Shown: positions 11,177 through 22,168 of the stretch, in pieces
Position numbering within the stretch: position 1 is the stretch's first letter
Layout: each line of letters begins with the position of its first letter
Source of the DNA: Clavaria fumosa
Taxonomy: Eukaryota; Basidiomycota; Agaricomycetes; Agaricales; Clavariaceae
Direction of reading: 5' to 3'
Assembly (NCBI GenBank): GCA_951802425.1
Contig: OX637805.1
Span: 2,170,001-2,234,000 of the forward strand
Length of the DNA stretch: 64,000 bases
The notes under the pieces: model-generated
Told to the model about the DNA's origin: nothing
The model's input: the letters and a program-made list of their open reading frames with translations, nothing else
Database searches by the model: none
Translations under genes and position numbers: made by a program

Positions 11177-11903
11177 CGTATCTGTGGAGTTCCTTGTCGA
11201 TGTCCGGGAGTTCTGTTGAGTCGGAGGCGAAGGAGACGGAGGAGACTGAGGAGGGGGAGAGGGAGTCCGAGGTAATGGGGGATTGAGTTGAACGGGGAGG
11301 GCAAGGTTTGTGGGTGGTGGCGAGGGTGCTCTGCTGGCCGAGGGCATCCTGAAGACTTCTTTGGATATCTGAAGCAGGCCGAGGCCAGGCACTAGGATAC
11401 GCTCGGGGGTTGATGGGTGCCCAAGAGGCGAGTCGGGGTGGGTGTCGGCTGGTGTCGATGAGGAGCCAAGCGTTGGCTGTGCGTGCTCGTAGGAAACACT
11501 TGGGGGCGTCGGTCTGAACCGAGGCGGTGGTGTAGGTAGGAGCGGGCAGGGGCGTTCTCGGCAGGGACTCGATGTTTTCGATGTCCTCAATCGTCAGGCC
11601 TTCAGTAGCCTGATGGAATATCTCTTGGTTAAGGGTGGCGGTAAGTAGCGTGGGGAATTCTCTGGGAAAGTAGCCTGGGTGGAGCTTCTGCTCATGGATC
11701 TCTCTCGAGGACCAAGGTCCAGGTTTGATGAACTGTTGTTCGACTGAACGATAAACGGTGCTCCGCAGCGGTCGTCCGTCCGGGGAGTTGCAGCGAGTGA
11801 TGGGTACCGGTGTACAGCGATCAATGTAGCGGAGAGCGAAAAAGCGGTGTTGCTTCTGCCTGTCTGTGAGGCCTAGGGGTTCTGGCAAATTCTTCTTTCT
11901 CAA
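11169..11903 (-). CDS. Upstream ORF of Ty3 element 1, 244 aa, unknown
   Basis: Open frame between the 5' LTR and gag, from MRKKNLPEPLGL to a C-terminus HRYDV. Its TAG overlaps the gag ATG by 8 nt (ATGTCTAG), a layout suited to termination-reinitiation. Near the middle it contains FPTLLTATLNQEIFHQATEG and IEDIENIESLPRTPLPAPTY; the tail is rich in Ser/Thr/Pro. It may be an N-terminal Gag extension in another frame or a separate accessory protein. It has stayed open while pol decayed, but that may be chance. Confidence 0.45.
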   Translation of the reverse strand: MRKKNLPEPLGLTDRQKQHRFFALRYIDRCTPVPITRCNSPDGRPLRSTVYRSVEQQFIKPGPWSSREIHEQKLHPGYFPREFPTLLTATLNQEIFHQATEGLTIEDIENIESLPRTPLPAPTYTTASVQTDAPKCFLRARTANAWLLIDTSRHPPRLASWAPINPRAYPSAWPRPASDIQRSLQDALGQQSTLATTHKPCPPRSTQSPITSDSLSPSSVSSVSFASDSTELPDIDKELHRYDV

Positions 11904-12054
11904 CGTTTGAGAATCCAGTTTGGCGAATAGTGAGGGTCACAGCTTTCCAGGTACGTTAGGAGGGCCGGGCAAGTTTGGTTTGAGTTGGTCGTCGATGTCG
12001 GGATGCCGCAGACGTTGAGTTGGGATGAGGGACGGGGTTCAGACTTTGATATTA

Positions 12055-12666
12055 TGTCGCAGTCGATCCTAAATCTGGAGCTTTTTAAAGGTCGCGGTGA
12101 GGTCACGACAAGGTCGTGAGGGTCATGTGGATAGCTGATGTAAAGGCTCAACAAGGAGGTAGAAAGAGGCGATTTCTGGAGAATATCAAAGTCTAGGGAA
12201 TACATGCTAAGTGTCTACTCATATATATACTGGAGTCCAAGACCATAGGAACGATATCAATACAAGGTAGTAAGAGAAGACATACAATGGGAGCGACGGT
12301 AGGGAGGAAATGAAAGTATCTGGGCAACAATCGCGAAGTCGTCATGGTCCCAAGAAGGGAAGCGTCGGTCGGCGGGGGAACAGGATAGTGGTACAAGGGC
12401 ACCAGGGGAACAGGAAGCCGTTGTGGGAAGGAGATGGGGATGCCAAGGGGACAGGATAGCAGTAAAGGTGGGGCACGGGAGAGAACAAGGTCATGTTAGG
12501 GATGGTTGCTTGATGGGCGATGTCAGGTGTCAGTCCGTCGATAGGGTGATGGCATCCCACTTGATGTGCCATCACATATTTGGGCCGTACTGTCGGTGGT
12601 GGTCACGTGAGTTCTCGTGACTTACTAATCATGTGACAGGTCACATGTCCGCGTCCTTTGAGGGTC
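12055..12666 (-). repeat. 5' LTR of Ty3 element 1, outer end truncated
   Basis: Matches 6302-6908 with scattered transitions, then stops after CCTTTGAGGGTC, where the other copy continues CACGTGATGTCGCCACAACA. The following bases (TTTATTGGTATTGG) are unrelated. Confidence 0.88.
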
Positions 12667-14256
12667 TTTATTGGTATTGGATTATACAGCAAGCCAACTG
12701 CAAGGTTGACCAAGTTCTTTTGATTTTATGATGGGAATGGAACTTTCATTCAGGATCTGCAACTGCTGAGGGACAAAATAATTCTCACACTGTACATAAA
12801 ACATGGCAATTTTGGAGTGAGTGCACCAAGATGCCCACTCCTTATCCCTAGATTGAAGAAGACCAAAATTCAAATCTTTGGCAAATTAGGTCATCAGACA
12901 TGCATGTACACACATGTACATTCATGTTGTGTACATGTGTGCCAACTCCAGCATACTCCAATCTGCTCTGTCACAAGTCTGAGTTCTCTACTCTGTACAC
13001 TACTTGGACTCCATTCCTCCTTCCTTCAGACTATGGACTTTGTCCCAGATTTCACACCTTGTATATCCACACCAACAATACCCTATGCTGATTGCAAGCT
13101 AACTCTGGTGCTGCTAGGGTAGCTGATAGTTTACAGTACCCAGCCCCTCAAGGAATGACTCACTGGCTCATGTGTCTCTTAAACTTTCCTATTCACTCTC
13201 CTATACTCCTACTATCTGTGTCAAACTCACCCATGCAAACCTACTGCTATGACTCAAGTTATGGAAAATATCACTACAATGCAAAGGGAAGGCTCCACAG
13301 CAGGAACAGAAGGTTGTGTGAGTATGTGCTTTATACCATTGAATTCCCCACCTTCAGAAACCCTTAAATCCTAAAAAGCAAAAGGAGGGCACCAATACTC
13401 ACTCCTGGAGCTCAAAATTATTGCTACTGCTATAGTGACTTCCAACCTTAGTGTATCCTATCTATCCTATTCTGGAACAGTACAGCATTATATTAATAAT
13501 ACTGTATTCACACTCCACTAGACCCTGTTCTAGTCCTATTAGAGTTTAGCCAACTTCCTAAGCCAAGGTTGAACAAGGGGAGGGTTGTACACCCAATAGT
13601 CAAAGGGATGAAGCTTGGAACCTTTGTTTGGGAGGAGTATGCCTAATTAAGCAAAGTGGGCACTGATGGCAGTGCTGGCCATCATCACCAATCACTTTCC
13701 ATAGCCCAACTTGGTCACTGTGGGAATGACATTGTCTTTCTGGGCAACCATCTAGTCAAGCACAACTACCACAAACATTGTTCTACAGCAATGTTGAAAA
13801 TTAGAAAAGCTCAGAAAATAGCTGTTGATCAATGGGAGCCAGAGCCTACATTGGTCTGGCAACACAATGCTGCAGCACCACCCACTTTATGAGCTGCAGG
13901 GGCTGCAGGCTGTCCTTGGGCTTCCAGCACACCAGGTGGGAGCTGACTGCAGAACTATGCCATCAGTCAAGTGATTGAGCAGTGGAGATCATGTGCTGCA
14001 GACTGCAATGAAGTAATCACAGAACTGTGGTCTGCAAGAAGTGCAATGTGGGAAGACTGCAGTGCAGCCAAGTCTTTGGGTATATAAGTTGACATGGGGA
14101 TACCTTAGCATTGTTCACTTCATCAACCTATTACCCTATCATATTTCAGTGATACTCAGATAAGACATGCTGGCTGACTATCCACAACAAGAAGGGTCTC
14201 ATCCTATCTACAAGTGGCCCAAAGTCATCATTGCTGCTCTCTAGGAAGGTTATATC
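12667..14256. other. CpG-poor region without a recognisable gene
   Basis: Short open frames only (13656-13892 is the longest low-complexity-free one), none with a motif I know. Near 12940-13070 there is a run with short CTCCA/ACTCC words. I see no terminal repeats that would define an element. Confidence 0.4.
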
Positions 14257-14659
14257 CTACTCTTGTACAGGAGCATCAATTGCCTCTGCAATCAATTGAT
14301 CTTGATCATCTTGCCAACCAGTCAGCATGAATAATTCAACACCCATCTGCTCCTTTGAAAAATGTGCAAATTTGAGAGCTTCATGCATAAACTTGTGGGA
14401 AGCCAATCTCCAAACAACATTTGAGTTCCACTGTTGAGAGAAGAGTGAATTGAGATACTCACACTCTCTGCACAGGGACTTGGATAGGCTCCCCATTCCA
14501 TTTTTCCTTCAATGCCATGTATTTCTGATGGTCCTCTTGTGTTAGCTCTTCACAAATCTCAGTCCTAGCATGACAATATGAGCCTAGGAACTGGACTGAT
14601 CCTCTCTCAGTATTTGACAACTCCTTTGCCCTGTCATTGATGTTCCCCTTCTCATCCAC
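14257..14659 (-). pseudogene. Remnant of a repetitive basidiomycete gene family, two partial exons
   Basis: Two overlapping minus-strand frames. The first (14659-14459) contains RAKELSNTERGSVQFLGSYC and ITQ/LTQEDHQKYMALKEKWNG; the second (14496-14257) contains EALKFAHFSKEQMGVELFML followed by TGWQDDQ. The layout, a helical segment ending in an 'EKW' motif and then a 'GWQD' motif, resembles large hypothetical proteins repeated in mushroom genomes and often found with transposons. I recognise the pattern only loosely. No start, no complete domain, and function unknown. Confidence 0.3.
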
Positions 14660-14861
14660 AACAAGTTGGAGGGTTCAACTCTGTTGGTTGCTAAACTGAA
14701 GGCCTTGGTTGCCATCATCTTCTGAATCAAAAGACCCTTCCCCTCCACTGACAGCCCCACAGTTGTTGTGGAACCAATGGCAAATTTTCTATGACAGAAG
14801 TCAAATCAACTTGGGGGACACATGCAATGGCTAGGTTACTGTGTCAATCCCATCACTACAA

Positions 14862-15470
14862 GACTGAAACCTGGTGAAAATCACCACACAAATAACCCTG
14901 AAATATGGTGAATGGCAACTCATTCATAGGTGGAAATCACCAGTAGCAGTTGATAATCATGCCTTTATCAGGTGCACAAATAGGTGATTTTATGTCTGAA
15001 TTCACCTGCTGTTCCTCAGATGAATATCACTCTTACTTGAGTGTTTTTGAAGCTGATGTTATAAGTGACTTTCACCATACTTTGCAGTGATCATAGCCAA
15101 GATTTTGGGTGTTTTTCATAGGCTTTGTACTGGTCTGAAACCAAACAAAAACAGTTGATTATAGCCATGTAGGCAATTGTTTTGTAGAGGGCATTTACCC
15201 AACTCAGACAGGTGATATAAACAATAAGATTAGGTTAATTGCACTGACTATAGGAAGTACAGCAAGACTGAGACCTGGTGAAAGTCACTAGTCTTGGTTG
15301 ATAATCAAGTAAATGAAAGGGGTTATTTTCAGCACATATATGACCAAATTCACCTGCTGCTCTCCAGGTGAATGTCACTGCCATCAAGCACATTTTAACT
15401 TGATATTTTAGGTGGCTTCTACATACTTTCAGTGATTTTAGCTATAACTTCAGGTGATTTTTTAGCCTGT
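14862..15470. repeat. Diverged direct repeat pair, ~250-bp units
   Basis: 14862-15120 and 15262-15470 share the order: GACTGAAACCTGGTGAAA-like, TTGATAATCA, AATTCACCTGCTG, CAGGTGAAT-like, and GTGATTTTAGC-like. Words of the form AGGTGA/TCACCT recur through both units and again at 16180-16260. Origin unknown. Confidence 0.5.
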
Positions 15471-15894
15471 AAAATGTGCACTCAGTGGGAATTAGGCTTT
15501 GGTCATGACTCCAAGTTACTCACAGATCTCCACAGGTCAACTCATGGGAAAACCCATGAGTCAGGAAACTCATGACTCTGAGTTTGCCTAGTGTGGGCCC
15601 TTTGAGGACCTTTGAGGATCTGAGTAATGGTCTTGACAAGATTTCAGCTGGTGAATCATCAATTACTTGTGAGTATTGTGAGTACTTGTCATGAGTACTC
15701 ATGGGAATGAGCTTCCCATGGATCCAAGTATGGCCCTATGCACCACAAGTTACCTGTGTGCATGGATCCAGGTGATCCATGAGGGTTGACCCCAGTTCCA
15801 TGAGCACTTGGGTTCAACTCCCACTAGGCTTGGTCATGAGTGCACAACTGCTGTCTTGTCCATTACACTATGGTCCCCATCTAGACAATGATAT

Positions 15895-16165
15895 TTTGTA
15901 GTTTGATGTCACTCACTCAATATCCTGCAGTTCAATATTACTCAAATTAAGGGGGTGTATTGTATCAATATCCTCCAGTTTAATATCACTCAAGTTGAGA
16001 GGTGTATTGTATCACTTGATATCCTGCAGTTTGTATTATATAATTCAGTCTCCTCATGTTGAATATCCCTTGATTTCAAGAGTGTTTTGTACAACCCAAT
16101 ATCCTCCAGTTTAATATCACCCAGATTGGGAGGTGTATTATATAACTCAATCTTATCCAGTGAAT
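15895..16165. repeat. Degenerate tandem repeat, ~60-bp unit, about 4-5 copies
   Basis: Repeated pattern CAATATCCTCCAGTTTAATA, then TCACTCAAGTTGAGAGGTGT and ATTGTATCAC, with drift between copies (for example 15977, 16027, 16095). Confidence 0.6.
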
Positions 16166-16797
16166 ATCCCTTGATTTTGATGGTGATTAGAAATCACCCA
16201 TCACCTGTTTTGCACTGATTTTTGGGTGAAAGTCATAAATCATCTGACCAGATGGTGATAATAACCTGTTATTGGGTCCATAGTGAGGGCAGTGGCAATT
16301 TACTTACATGGATGTTAGTTTCACATTCAACTGTGGGGCTTGCCAATAAATTTTTGTACAGGTCATGTAATATTACATTATCTTTTGTGTTCAGGGCAGA
16401 AGTGTGAATGTGATATTTATTTATCAGTAGTCAACCCAATACTAGACACTGTTAGCTTTGCAGAAGAGAAGGTTCATTGAAGTCCCCTTTCTATGGGGTG
16501 GCCTGTTCACTCCTAGATCAGTGTAAATTGTACTATCCTCACAAGGTTGCATTCCATATATAAAAATACATTCATATTTCAGAAACATTCAGAATGTTAC
16601 AACATTCACCTTGTCCATATAAAAGGAAGACTGGAGGGCCCCAGAGTGGGTATCAAAAACAAAAGGCAGGGAAAAGAGATGTGACCGCAAGAAAGAACAA
16701 TGGAGATAGACAAGAACAAAGAAAATCCAGCAGAAACAAAGTTTTTCACCTGCATGGGCTACTTCAAGGTACGCTCGATCACCTGTGACAAGAATCT
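16166..16797. other. Intergenic, no gene seen
   Basis: AT-rich to about 16740, then GC-rich host sequence begins close to the F-box gene stop. The change in composition at ~16790 marks the border between repeat debris and host gene. Confidence 0.4.
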
Positions 16798-18927
16798 TCA
16801 GAATGCCACAATCTCAACGCCGCCGCCGCCGCCCAGGTCGCATGCATGAGGTGTGTGTCCCCCCACACTCGTCTTCATCGGGCCGACAAGGGCATCCATG
16901 CTGACGACGCCTGGACTCGAAATATCACCAGCGCCAGGGCCGACGCTATCACGGTTAGCCACACCCACCGGCACAGTGACCCCTCCGGCGACTGCGTCCA
17001 CGCCGACACCGGAACCACCCTGCGAGCGCCAACGTTCACCGGAGACGACGCCCGCGAGTCTCACGGAGGTAAACCCGCGCAGGCCCTTCCATCCGCGAAC
17101 CAGGCTCTCCACCCACGCCTTGCCGAACACTTCCCCAAACGCCGCAAAGAGCATTTGCCATTCGCTGGACGCGTCCTCTTCTTCCACTTCCTCCGCCTCC
17201 TCCTCATTCGGCACGTTCCAGTGATGCTCGTCCCACGCTACCGGTCCTGCGTCCTTGCCGTCGTGGGTGCTGCGGTAACCGCGGCGGCCGCGCGCACGAC
17301 ATTTGTGCACTGCCCACACCAGCGAGTTGTAATCCCCCGACCAGAGCTTCTCAGCCGCCCACTCCCAAGACAGCCGTGTGAGCTGCTCAGGCAGCCACAA
17401 ATGGCCCTGGTAGCGATGCCACGTCACACAAGCTTTCAGGGGCGGAAAAAAGCAGGGGGATGAGGAAAAGGTACAAGATGAATAGAATTTGATTAGGACT
17501 CAACTGGGCATGACGCAGGCATCCAGGGTGGAGCAGGCCGTCCCCCACATTGACACGACGTACGAGTCATGGTCGAGGTCCGCGAGCTCCAGCCGGCGGT
17601 GGCAATGGCCGGAGTACTGCATTTGGAGATACGACAGAGTCTTGAAGCTAGAGAGGCATTCTGATACCTTTGATAGTGCCTCCTAGGGACGGATGTCAAT
17701 CATCTAGCACGGTCTTTATCCCATATATTGAATTGCACGAACCATCTCGTATATAACGTCATACGTCGTCCGAGGCCGAGGTCGATAGATAGCGAGTGTC
17801 TCGAGCGCAGGGAACTTGCCCGCAATGACGTGCACGACATCAAGGCTGCGCTCCATGCGCGTCATCTGGAGCGCGCGTATCCCAGGCGCAAGACGTGCGA
17901 GAAGTTCGACGTCGTGCGCAAACTGGCGTCCCACATCGTTCTGCACTCGTTGCTGCTGTGACTGATGAAATTGATGAGAGTGGGGGCGCGGTTGCTGCGG
18001 CTGGTGTTGCACATGGGACGAGCCGAAGGAGTGTTGAAGGAAGACGAGCTCGACATTGGGTGCGCACGCCAGCACAATCGGGAGAGCCTCGACGGTCGTG
18101 CGGACGTGCTTGAGCGCGGGAAGGCATAATGGAGGGAGCAACAGAGTGTGCCCGTCCGCTTCGCTCCACGACTCCGTATGGCCCTCGGCGTGGGAGTCGG
18201 ACTCAACGTCATCATCGATGACGTCGTCCGTGTCGGTCTCAACGAGATCGAGATCGGACTCGAAGTCAATGTGCGACGGCAGCGGATAAGGCTCCGCGGG
18301 GACGAGAGCGAGGTCGCGTATGAGCGGGTGACGTTTGAGAAAGTGGTGAAGCGGAGGCGCAAGGGGAAGGGTTGAAGCGAACGTGCACAACCGAGGCAGG
18401 GTTACGCTGCGGATCAGGCGGAGGTATGGCTGTGCGATGAGGGCGAGTTCTAGAGCGCGCAGGTTTACGAGTGCGGCGAGCGAATTGGCGATCAGCGTGT
18501 AGTAAGGTGGTTCAAATGGGGTGTCGTCGAGGAGCGCGTCGTCGCGGTCGCTATGGGGAGTTCGGTTGAGGGTTATGGGACAAGAAATTGGTAAGTGGGG
18601 TGGTAGGACTTACGACTGATCGAAGAAAAGGCTCTTGACGGCGAGAGCGGCGTCTGATCTTGAGAGGAGGGTGTTGCAACAGGCGACGATCCTGTCGGGA
18701 AGGGCATCGGACCAGACGATGTCCTGATAGAGATGCTTGACGGCGACGGCATGGAATGCGGTTGAGACGAGAGAGATGGCAAGGAGTGTGGGTTGGGAGC
18801 AAAAGGAAACGATTTGGTCCAAGAGTTCTACCGGGAGATGGGCGATGGAGGTCCGCGACGGCGATCGTTTATGAGATGACCGGGACATGAGGAAGTAGCG
18901 GATGGCGATGGTGCGGTCGTTGCGCAA
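16798..18927 (-). CDS. F-box protein with LRR-like C-terminal region, 4 exons, 644 aa
   Basis: Probable substrate adaptor of an SCF ubiquitin ligase. Exons 18927-18614, 18550-17743, 17682-17505 and 17432-16798 join into one frame of 645 codons; introns are 63, 60 and 72 nt. The second intron's donor (GTTCGT) and third (GTTGAG) are weak, so those borders may move by a codon or two. Residues ~27-70 hold the F-box: AHLPVELLDQIVSFCSQPTL and LLAISLVSTAFHAVAVKHLY. The middle has Leu-rich segments (LVNLRALELALI; LAPGIRALQMTRM; FPALETLAIYRPRPRT). The C-terminal part (SEWQMLFAAFGEVFGKAWVE, then a Gly/Val-rich tail) is not recognised. Many basidiomycete F-box proteins share the motifs CSTLDACVMP and TWHRYQG seen here near residue 430. 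An in-frame ATG at 18888 is an alternative start. Substrate unknown. Confidence 0.8.
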
Positions 18928-20377
18928 CGAGATGGTGACGACGGGGATGAGATGGCGACGGCGATTGGGAATAGGAATGGGAGCGTAAGGGCGGATGGAG
19001 GAAGGGAAGGGGAGGGGAGGAGAGTCTATTATGTTGGAAACAATAGGAGAAGGCTATAAAAGGGAAACCAGGTGCCGCGCTCAGGTCACACACCCTGCGT
19101 GTCCATTTTTCCTGCTGTTCATTTTTCAAGACAACATTTCACTACAAGGTCAGAGAACGCCTTGTTCCCTCTTCGGCCATGGCAACGTTGTTAGGTCTCT
19201 CGGAAACTTTGTATCCCGTACTGGTTCCGCTCATGGTCCCGTACTCGTAGCCCTTCTCCATGGGACTGTTACAAATTACGCTTCTCCAAATCAAGCTTGA
19301 TCGGCAAGCCTGAGATCTGGGTCCGCCTATTGTCTTTCGGTGAATCAGTTGACCATAAACCACCCTAATCTACTGTCCGTTTATGGTCATATATGCGTCA
19401 GCTGCCTGCAATGCCAGCACTCGGTCATCTTGGTAGAGTCCGTAACACCCTGGAGTTAGCACACAAACTAATTGTAATCCAACTGCGCTTCCCTCGCCAG
19501 TCTCGTTGATCATCGATCATCTTTGCTCCTTGCATTCGCATATCAAGCAGGCCGTGCAGGACAACGGTTCACTAGGTCACTGTCAATCAGATCCCCACAT
19601 CCATGCCGCACGGTGGATTGCTTACCTAATACCCCATAGCCCAGTCCTCCCCTCAATATGCTTTTCCCTCACACACCACCTCAATTGTTGTCATGCACTG
19701 CCTTTCCTCACCACTGACTCCTGTCATCCAGCCTCATTTCTGACTCATGTCCACACTGCCTCTTTCACCCCTTGATTTGCCCCGCTGCAGCAGCAGCCAT
19801 GTACCATTCCTCCACACCCTCCACAAGTTACCTCCTGCCCTGCTGGAGCAGGAGACCACATGATCATTGACCAGAACCATGCTCTGGCCTCCAAACATTG
19901 ATGCTTCTGCAGTGGTCAAGTCAGCTGCCTTGCATGAAACTGTCATCTCCCTGACACTTGACCCAACATCCCAGGTCAATGAGCCCATGTATGAATGCTG
20001 CCTCAGCCCCCAATCCTGTATGTAGCAAGTATACAAAACATATGATCTTGCAATGGAGACATGGTGAGAAGCTTGCAGTGCTCAAGGGCCAACATACAAT
20101 AAAGGAACAAGCTTCCATTTGTGCTAATGAACTGATAGATCCATGCCCCCCATGTCATGGGAAGAATGATGAAGCCAAAGCATAATCAGGACAAATAAAG
20201 ACAAAGGCAACTCGACTAAAGGACAACTGCAAAATACAAATGAGGAAACCAGAGGTTCCAATGGCAATCAAGAATGAAGAGATGCTCCTCACTCATGATG
20301 ACCATAGGGACTGGTTTATGGGATTGAAACTGCTAAGTAATACAAAAACCAGTCCAAAACCAGGAAACTATGTATTA
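18928..20377. other. Promoter of the F-box gene, then non-coding
   Basis: 18928-19130 is the GC-rich upstream region of the F-box gene. 19140-20377 holds only short frames. 19500-20150 has plain composition with no motif I can assign. No gene is supported. Confidence 0.4.
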
Positions 20378-20910
20378 TAGTGTGGCCACGGTCCAGTTCA
20401 GTCTGGTCCAGCAGCCAATTTCTCTGAACTCTGGACCGGACCTGGGGTCCAGTCCAGCACTTTCCTTGAACCTCAGACTGGACTCATAGCGGACGAGTTC
20501 AAGGGGTCCGGTTCTGGTTCAGTAAGGTGCAAACCAGAACTGGACCTGAAAAATTGTAAAGCCTGTGCAGGTACCTACAGCAAATGAAAAATAGTGTGCG
20601 GAAAGCATTCAAACACCCTATACTACCTCCTCAAGGTGATTTGCACCATCCTGCCCATCCATAAACATGGCAATATATGCCTCAGATTGTTCAGAGGCCT
20701 TGATATGGCCATTCCGATAGGCACTCTTCAAAATCTGCAGTGCCTCGAACATGGCAGGTGAGAATCGATTGCGCTGCTTGGTATCTGTGAGGGCACCCTG
20801 CGAGAACACATGTTCAGATGGTGATGAAGAACCCTGGATAGCCAGATAGTCGCATGCCATTCGTCCGAGAGTTGGATATTGGTATGAATGATGCTGAGAG
20901 AAGCTGTCAG
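20378..20910 (-). mobile_element. Remnant of a hAT transposon (3' end plus transposase C-terminus)
   Basis: The left border at 20378 is TAGTGTGGCCACGGTCC, the same type of terminus as the MITEs at 2522 and 21876. The next ~180 bp are filled with GGTTC/GGTCC/GAACC-type words, then the transposase 3' end follows on the minus strand. No right terminus is found. Confidence 0.75.
20618..20910 (-). pseudogene. hAT transposase C-terminal dimerisation domain, truncated
   Basis: The frame reads QYPTLGRMACDYLAIQGSSS, then PSEHVFSQGALTDTKQRNRF, then SPAMFEALQILKSAYRNGHI. This is the hallmark of the hAT C-terminal (hATC) dimerisation region, whose family pattern is 'YP.LA.MA.DYLAI..SS..SER.FS..G...T..R..L'. 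It ends at 20618 after a short acidic tail. Upstream of about 20910 the frame cannot be followed, so the BED finger and catalytic RNase H-like core are missing. Dead copy. Confidence 0.85.
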
Positions 20911-21875
20911 AGAGCCCACAATGGAAGCTGGGGCGAACACACCCCCCACCACAAGAGTTCAGTCACTCTATCTGTATTGACATCCTCAGACAGGATCACC
21001 CCAATCAACCAGCCCTTGAGTATGCCTTTGCTTGCAGAGTTTCTAATCTCCACCAATGAGTTATCAAGACTGATGAGACCAAGTACTGAGCTTGAGTTGA
21101 GTTACTCTGAGCCTTCTTAGGACCTGGGAGACTGAGCAACCACATCCTCTCTCAGTTTGATCCTATGGATCAAACTGCTTTCAAACCTCTTATTCCTCCT
21201 TTGGGGACTTCAGATAGTCCCTGCACTGGATAACCTCACAGAAAGTTCCTCTGAGCCCTCAGGGCCACTTCCCATAACACCCACTGGGCTAACCTCTACC
21301 CTGATGTCTTCAGAGGACCAAAGTGGGATGAACATGTCAAAGTTCAAACCTGTTTTGCATCAGAACTGGAAATGCTCTTTCTCAAAGATAGCTTTAAACA
21401 TGCAACAAAACCAGATGAACTTGACAACTGCTGGATGTGAACAGACATCAGACTCTAGAAAAGTGACACCTTAACTTGGATACCCATGGGCATAAGAGAA
21501 TCTATTCTCAACCATGAATACAACACTCCAGGGCATAAAAAGATGAAGAATACACAGCCCCTCATGACCTTTTGCAACCTTGGCACAGGTTACCAGTGTT
21601 ATTAGCATTAACAGTGTTAATGGTCAAGTGATCCACCCCACTGTCTGGTGTGATTCCCACACTTTGGAATTCATGATGGAGGCAGATCCAGGATAGTGTC
21701 ACTGACACTTAAGCAATATAGCCTAAATGAGACTAATTGAGCTTTCCAAGACTGTACCAAGTTTTCTCCCTGTCATTGTTTCTTATCTTCCCCTTGCTGC
21801 TCCCTTCTGCATTTGGCTTTCCCTTTCCCTAATCTTGCTTCTTTGACTCCTTGTGCAGCATGCTTGTGTCCTGGC
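20911..21875. other. Non-coding, no recognisable gene
   Basis: Likely decayed 5' part of the hAT transposase and flanking DNA. Open frames at 20854-21120 and 21157-21474 are short and lack motifs. Confidence 0.35.
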
Positions 21876-22168
21876 TAGGGATGCCACGGTTCGGTTCTGA
21901 ACTTTGGTTCGAACCTGAACTGGACTGGACCAAACCGAAAATGAGGTTCAGGTTCAGCCAAGTGGGTGAACCAAACCAAAATTTCGGTTCAGAAGCCCAA
22001 ATTTGGGCGAACCATTACCTTATTTAGTAAAAGTCCGGTCCAACGAACCGGACTTGGACCGAACTCAGGTTTAAGGTTCGGAATTTGGCCTGAACCGGAC
22101 CTAAAGTCCAGTTCTGGGTTCGAAAAATTCAGCCCTGAACCGGACTTAACCGGACCGTGGCATCCCTA
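21876..22168. mobile_element. hAT-type MITE, 293 bp, perfect 8-bp target duplication
   Basis: Termini TAGGGATGCCACGGT at both ends in inverted orientation (15 bp identical, then one mismatch, then CGGTT). Flanks are the perfect 8-bp repeat GTCCTGGC at 21868-21875 and 22169-22176. Internally almost every 10-15 bp carries GGTTC, GGTCC, GAACC or GGACC words, so the element can pair with itself along most of its length. CpG is kept (TTCGG, CCGGAC), unlike in the surroundings, so it is younger than the flanking sequence. Confidence 0.88.

Larger units (their letters stand above)
6302..12666 (-). mobile_element. Decayed Ty3/Gypsy LTR retrotransposon with chromodomain (chromovirus), element 1
   Basis: Minus-strand element bounded by direct repeats 6302-6932 and 12055-12666, with gag and pol between them. 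Read on the minus strand the LTR begins TGTTGTGGCGACATCACGTG and ends GCGACA. A purine tract (AGGAAGGGGAATA) directly precedes the 3' LTR. The two LTRs differ at many C/T and G/A positions, so the copy is old. The 5' LTR at the right end lacks its outermost ~24 bp, and no target duplication is seen. This points to a deletion at the right border that also removed the end of the host fold-back element. Confidence 0.9.

Noticed and set aside
17862..18362. Alternative-frame ORFs inside the F-box gene (109-166 aa)
   Set aside because: Arg/Ser-rich shadows of a GC-rich exon; the main frame has an F-box and a consistent 645-codon splice model.
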